DNA of 64,000 nt from Pseudomonadota bacterium (GTDB taxonomy: Bacteria > Pseudomonadota > Alphaproteobacteria > Acetobacterales > Acetobacteraceae): contig JAKADX010000001.1 in NCBI GenBank assembly GCA_021818505.1, forward strand, positions 47,432-111,431. The letters are read 5' to 3'. Under the pieces are notes generated by a model. The model made no database searches and had not been told where the DNA came from. It was given only the letters and a program-made list of their open reading frames with translations. The position numbers and the translations under genes were made by a program. Shown here in pieces: positions 61,706 through 64,000 of the stretch (the stretch's first letter is position 1; the number at the start of each line of letters is the position of its first letter).

Positions 61706-62713
61706 TCATGCGGGCGCGAACGCCTCCTCCCACGAGCCGATCGTGGAGGCGCGGCTGTATTCGGTGGCACGGTTCTCGAAGAAATTGGTGTGCTCGACGG
61801 CGTTGAGCATGTCGTCCAGCCAGGGCAGCGGATTGCGCTCGACGTGATAGAGCGGGTCGAGGCCGAGCTGTGTGAGGCGCCGGTCGGCGATGTAGCGGAT
61901 GTACTGCTTTACTTCGTCCGCCGTCAGCCCCTCGATCGGGCCGAGTTCGAAGGCGAGGTCGATGAAGGCGTCCTCATGATCGACGATGGTGGCGCAGGTC
62001 AGATACAGCTCCCGCCGCAATTCCTCCGTCCAGATTTCCTGGTTCTCCTGCACGAAGGTGCGGAACAGGCGGATCACGGAGTTGCAGTGCAGCGTCTCGT
62101 CGCGCACCGACCAGGAGATGATCTGGCCCATCCCCTTCATCTTCCCGAACCGAGGGAAATTCAGCAGGATCGCGAAGGAGGCGAACAGTTGCAGCCCCTC
62201 GGTGAAGGCGCCGAAGGCGGCGAGGGTTTTCGCGATCTCGTGCCGGTTGTCCACCGAGAAGCCCTGCATGTAGTCGTATTTGTCCTTCATCTCCTTGTAT
62301 TTCAGGAACGCCTGATACTCCGCCTCCGGCATCCCCACGGTGTCGAGCAGGTGGCTGTAGGCGGCGATGTGCACCGTCTCGATGTTGGAGAACGCCGAGA
62401 GCATCATCAACACTTCGGTCGGTTTGAACACCCGGCTGTAGTGCTTCATGTAGCAGTTGTTCACCTCGACATCCGCCTGGGTGAAGAAGCGGAAGATCTG
62501 GGTGAGCAGGTTGTGCTCGGCGGGCGTGAGGTTCCTGTGCCAGTCCTTCACGTCATCGGCGAGCGGCACCTCCTCCGGCAGCCAGTGGACGCGCTGCTGC
62601 GTCAGCCACGCCTCGTAGGCCCAGGGGTAGCGGAAGGGCTTGTACACCGGGTTCTCGGTGAGCAGGTCGAAGTGGCGGGGCTGATCGTCGGGCATGGGGG
62701 GTTGGTGATCCAT
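61706..62713 (-). CDS. nrdB: Ribonucleoside-diphosphate reductase, beta subunit (class Ia)
   Basis: NrdB carries the diiron-tyrosyl radical for deoxyribonucleotide synthesis. The 335-residue protein has FSNIETVHIAAYSHLLDTVG, whose Glu, His and Tyr match Glu115, His118 and the radical Tyr122 of E. coli, and ISWSVRDETLHCNSVIRLFR with the other metal ligands. The ATG at 62713 is chosen; a longer frame to 62836 would run through the palindromic repeat and is rejected. An ATG at 62695 is possible. It follows nrdA on the same strand. Confidence 0.93.
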   Translation of the reverse strand: MDHQPPMPDDQPRHFDLLTENPVYKPFRYPWAYEAWLTQQRVHWLPEEVPLADDVKDWHRNLTPAEHNLLTQIFRFFTQADVEVNNCYMKHYSRVFKPTEVLMMLSAFSNIETVHIAAYSHLLDTVGMPEAEYQAFLKYKEMKDKYDYMQGFSVDNRHEIAKTLAAFGAFTEGLQLFASFAILLNFPRFGKMKGMGQIISWSVRDETLHCNSVIRLFRTFVQENQEIWTEELRRELYLTCATIVDHEDAFIDLAFELGPIEGLTADEVKQYIRYIADRRLTQLGLDPLYHVERNPLPWLDDMLNAVEHTNFFENRATEYSRASTIGSWEEAFAPA

Positions 62714-62752
62714 CTGACGCAGACTGGTTCTTCTCGGAGGCGGCGGGACCGA

Positions 62753-62862
62753 ACCCTCACCCGGCTTCGCTTCGCTCGCCACCCTCTCCCGCAAGCGGGA
62801 GAGGGACGTCATCGGCCCAACTTCTCCCTCTCCCACTTGTGGGAGAGGGCCGGGGTGAGGGT
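62753..62862. repeat. Dispersed palindromic repeat, copy B (two hairpins, between nrdA and nrdB)
   Basis: This has the same design as 8723-8828. Hairpin 1 (62782-62805) is identical to hairpin 1 of copy A, 24 bp. Hairpin 2 (62826-62849) reads CCCTCTCCCAC-TT-GTGGGAGAGGG, where an A and a T have replaced the G-C pair of copy A, keeping the stem. The outer arms are ACCCTCACCCGG and CCGGGGTGAGGGT. It is non-coding, in the 217-bp gap between nrdA and nrdB, in the same orientation as copy A. Confidence 0.85.
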
Positions 62863-62930
62863 GCGCCGCGCGACGCGCCGTATGCGATGCGGCGGGATGC
62901 GCTTCGCTTTCCGGCCCTACACTTGGATTC

Positions 62931-64000
62931 TCACTGACACGCCAGGCACTCCTCGTAATCCACCACCTTCGTCTTCGCCACCGTCAGTGGCAACTCCGGT
63001 TCGCGCGCCTCGGCGACGGGCGAGAACTCTGCCGGCCGCACCGCCTTCTCGCCCACGTTGTCGGCGCGCGCGATCGAGAGGCTGCGGCAGTAGTACAGCG
63101 ACTTCAGGCCGCGCTTCCATGCCTGGAAATGGATCTGGTGCAGGTCGCGCTTGTGCACGTTGGCAGGGAGAAACACGTTCACCGACTGGCTCTGGCAGAC
63201 GTACGGCGTGCGGTCGGCGGCGTGCTCGATTACCCAGCGCTGGTCGATCTCGAACGCCGTCTTGAACACCGCCTTCTCGTCGTCGGTCAGGAAATCCAGG
63301 TGCTGCACGCTGCCCTGCGTGCGCGTGATCGAGGACCAGGTTTCCTCGTCATCATGCCCCCGCTCCGCCAGCAGTTTCTGCAACGGGCGATTGCGTACCG
63401 AGAAGCTGCCCGACAGCGTCTTTTGCAGGAACACGTTGGCCGCGATCGGCTCGATGCCCGGCGAGGCGTTGCCGGCGATGATCGAGATGGACGCGGTCGG
63501 CGCGATGGCGAGCTTGTTGGAGAACCGCTCCATGATGCCGTACTCGGCGGCATCCGGGCACGCCCCGCGCTCCACGGCCAGCGCGTGCGAGGCGGCATCG
63601 GCCTGCGCGCGGATGTGGCGGAACATCCGCTTGTTCCACGACTTCGCCACCACGCTCTCGAACGGCACGCCCTGCGCCTGCAAAAAGCCGTGGAACCCCA
63701 TGACGCCCAGGCCGACGGAGCGTTCGCGCATGGCGGAATACTTCGCCCGCTCCATCCCCTCCGGCGCGCGGTTGATGAAGTCCTGCAGCACGTTGTCGAG
63801 GAAGCGCATCACGTCCTCGATGAACAGCGGTTGCTTCTCCCACTCGAACCACGTCTCCAGGTTCAGCGAGGACAGGCAGCAGACGGCGGTGCGCTGCTGG
63901 CCGTGCTGGTCGATGCCGGTGGGCAGCGTGATCTCGCTGCACAGGTTGGAGGTCTTGACCTCCAGCCCAGCCAGCTTCTGATGCTCCGGCCGGGCGCGGT
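62931..64000 (-). CDS. nrdA: Ribonucleoside-diphosphate reductase, alpha subunit, 5' end outside window
   Basis: This is the C-terminal part of class Ia NrdA; about 356 residues are visible, and the frame stays open to the window edge. Seen on the minus strand near the edge are KTSNLCSEITLPTG and RTAVCCLSSLNLETW, the catalytic-region cysteines of the alpha subunit. Further on come FSNKLAIAPTASISIIAGN and GIEPIAANVFLQKTLSGSFS. The C-terminus ends in EECLACQ, the CxxC pair that re-reduces the active site. A GTG-preceded ATG at 63809 lies inside the gene. Confidence 0.95.
   Translation of the reverse strand, partial: RARPEHQKLAGLEVKTSNLCSEITLPTGIDQHGQQRTAVCCLSSLNLETWFEWEKQPLFIEDVMRFLDNVLQDFINRAPEGMERAKYSAMRERSVGLGVMGFHGFLQAQGVPFESVVAKSWNKRMFRHIRAQADAASHALAVERGACPDAAEYGIMERFSNKLAIAPTASISIIAGNASPGIEPIAANVFLQKTLSGSFSVRNRPLQKLLAERGHDDEETWSSITRTQGSVQHLDFLTDDEKAVFKTAFEIDQRWVIEHAADRTPYVCQSQSVNVFLPANVHKRDLHQIHFQAWKRGLKSLYYCRSLSIARADNVGEKAVRPAEFSPVAEAREPELPLTVAKTKVVDYEECLACQ

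Noticed and set aside
62714..62836. N-terminal extension of nrdB up to 62836
   Set aside because: The extra 41 residues come from the palindromic repeat and do not resemble NrdB.
61394..63265. 623-codon plus-strand frame opposite nrdB and nrdA
   Set aside because: It is antisense to both nrd genes and runs through the palindromic repeat; no domain is seen.

Overview
This window is about 70% GC, densely coded, and full of ATGA, GTGA and TGATG stop/start overlaps. Gene families and gene order (efp-suhB-OmpA-like-MotA/TolQ; hldD-lgt-midA-pgeF-lipoprotein-prs; rplY-pth-ychF; PhaZ and phasin; ChpT; EpmA/EpmB) point to an alphaproteobacterial chromosome, most likely Rhodospirillales/Acetobacteraceae. 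That placement is inference from content, since no rRNA is present. No tRNA, CRISPR, insertion sequence or phage gene was seen.

Region 1 (1-16.5 kb) is the most distinctive part. Two divergent operons leave an 88-bp gap at 10858-10945 that carries a perfect 8-bp inverted repeat. The leftward operon reads pcaD-pcaH-pcaG-[palindromic repeat]-pcaB-BKACE-substrate-binding protein-livG-livF-livH-livM-pobA. The rightward operon reads crotonase-feruloyl/coumaroyl-CoA synthase-thiolase-SDR dehydrogenase-4-hydroxybenzoyl-CoA-type thioesterase-small protein. Together they spell out a pathway: import, CoA activation of a hydroxycinnamate, beta-oxidative removal of acetyl-CoA, release of 4-hydroxybenzoate, hydroxylation to protocatechuate, intradiol cleavage, and a BKACE that could split beta-ketoadipate. 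No PcaC, PcaIJ, VanAB or regulator is present.

Region 2 (16.6-22 kb) has a glycine-zipper lipoprotein and a leftward surface-polysaccharide group: a small repeat protein, a 921-residue protein with GT2 and WbsX domains, and a GT4-type glycosyltransferase. Region 3 (22-31.7 kb) has an ECF sigma/anti-sigma pair, larC-larE-larB for the nickel-pincer cofactor without larA, a DUF3857/transglutaminase protein, moaA, a DUF3553 protein, the CtrA-pathway phosphotransferase ChpT and a PHB depolymerase.

Region 4 (31.8-44.5 kb) has a DHA2 exporter, MsrB, the EF-P modification enzymes EpmA and EpmB, a cobalt/nickel permease under a cobalamin riboswitch, a flavodoxin-fold oxidoreductase next to a CRP/FNR-like palindrome, EF-P, SuhB, an OmpA-like/MotA-TolQ pair, phasin, a TetR/COQ9-fold protein, ProC, YbjN and UbiK. 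Region 5 (44.5-56.3 kb) is housekeeping: HldD, Lgt, MidA, PgeF, a lipoprotein, Prs, GST, a histidine phosphatase probably starting at CTG, a serine hydrolase, a sulfotransferase, an SDR, L25, Pth and YchF. Region 6 (56.3-64 kb) has a lineage-type hypothetical protein, a class III aminotransferase, a beta-propeller/nine-heme cytochrome pair, a Uma2 protein, and NrdB with the 3' part of NrdA, separated by a second copy of the palindromic repeat.
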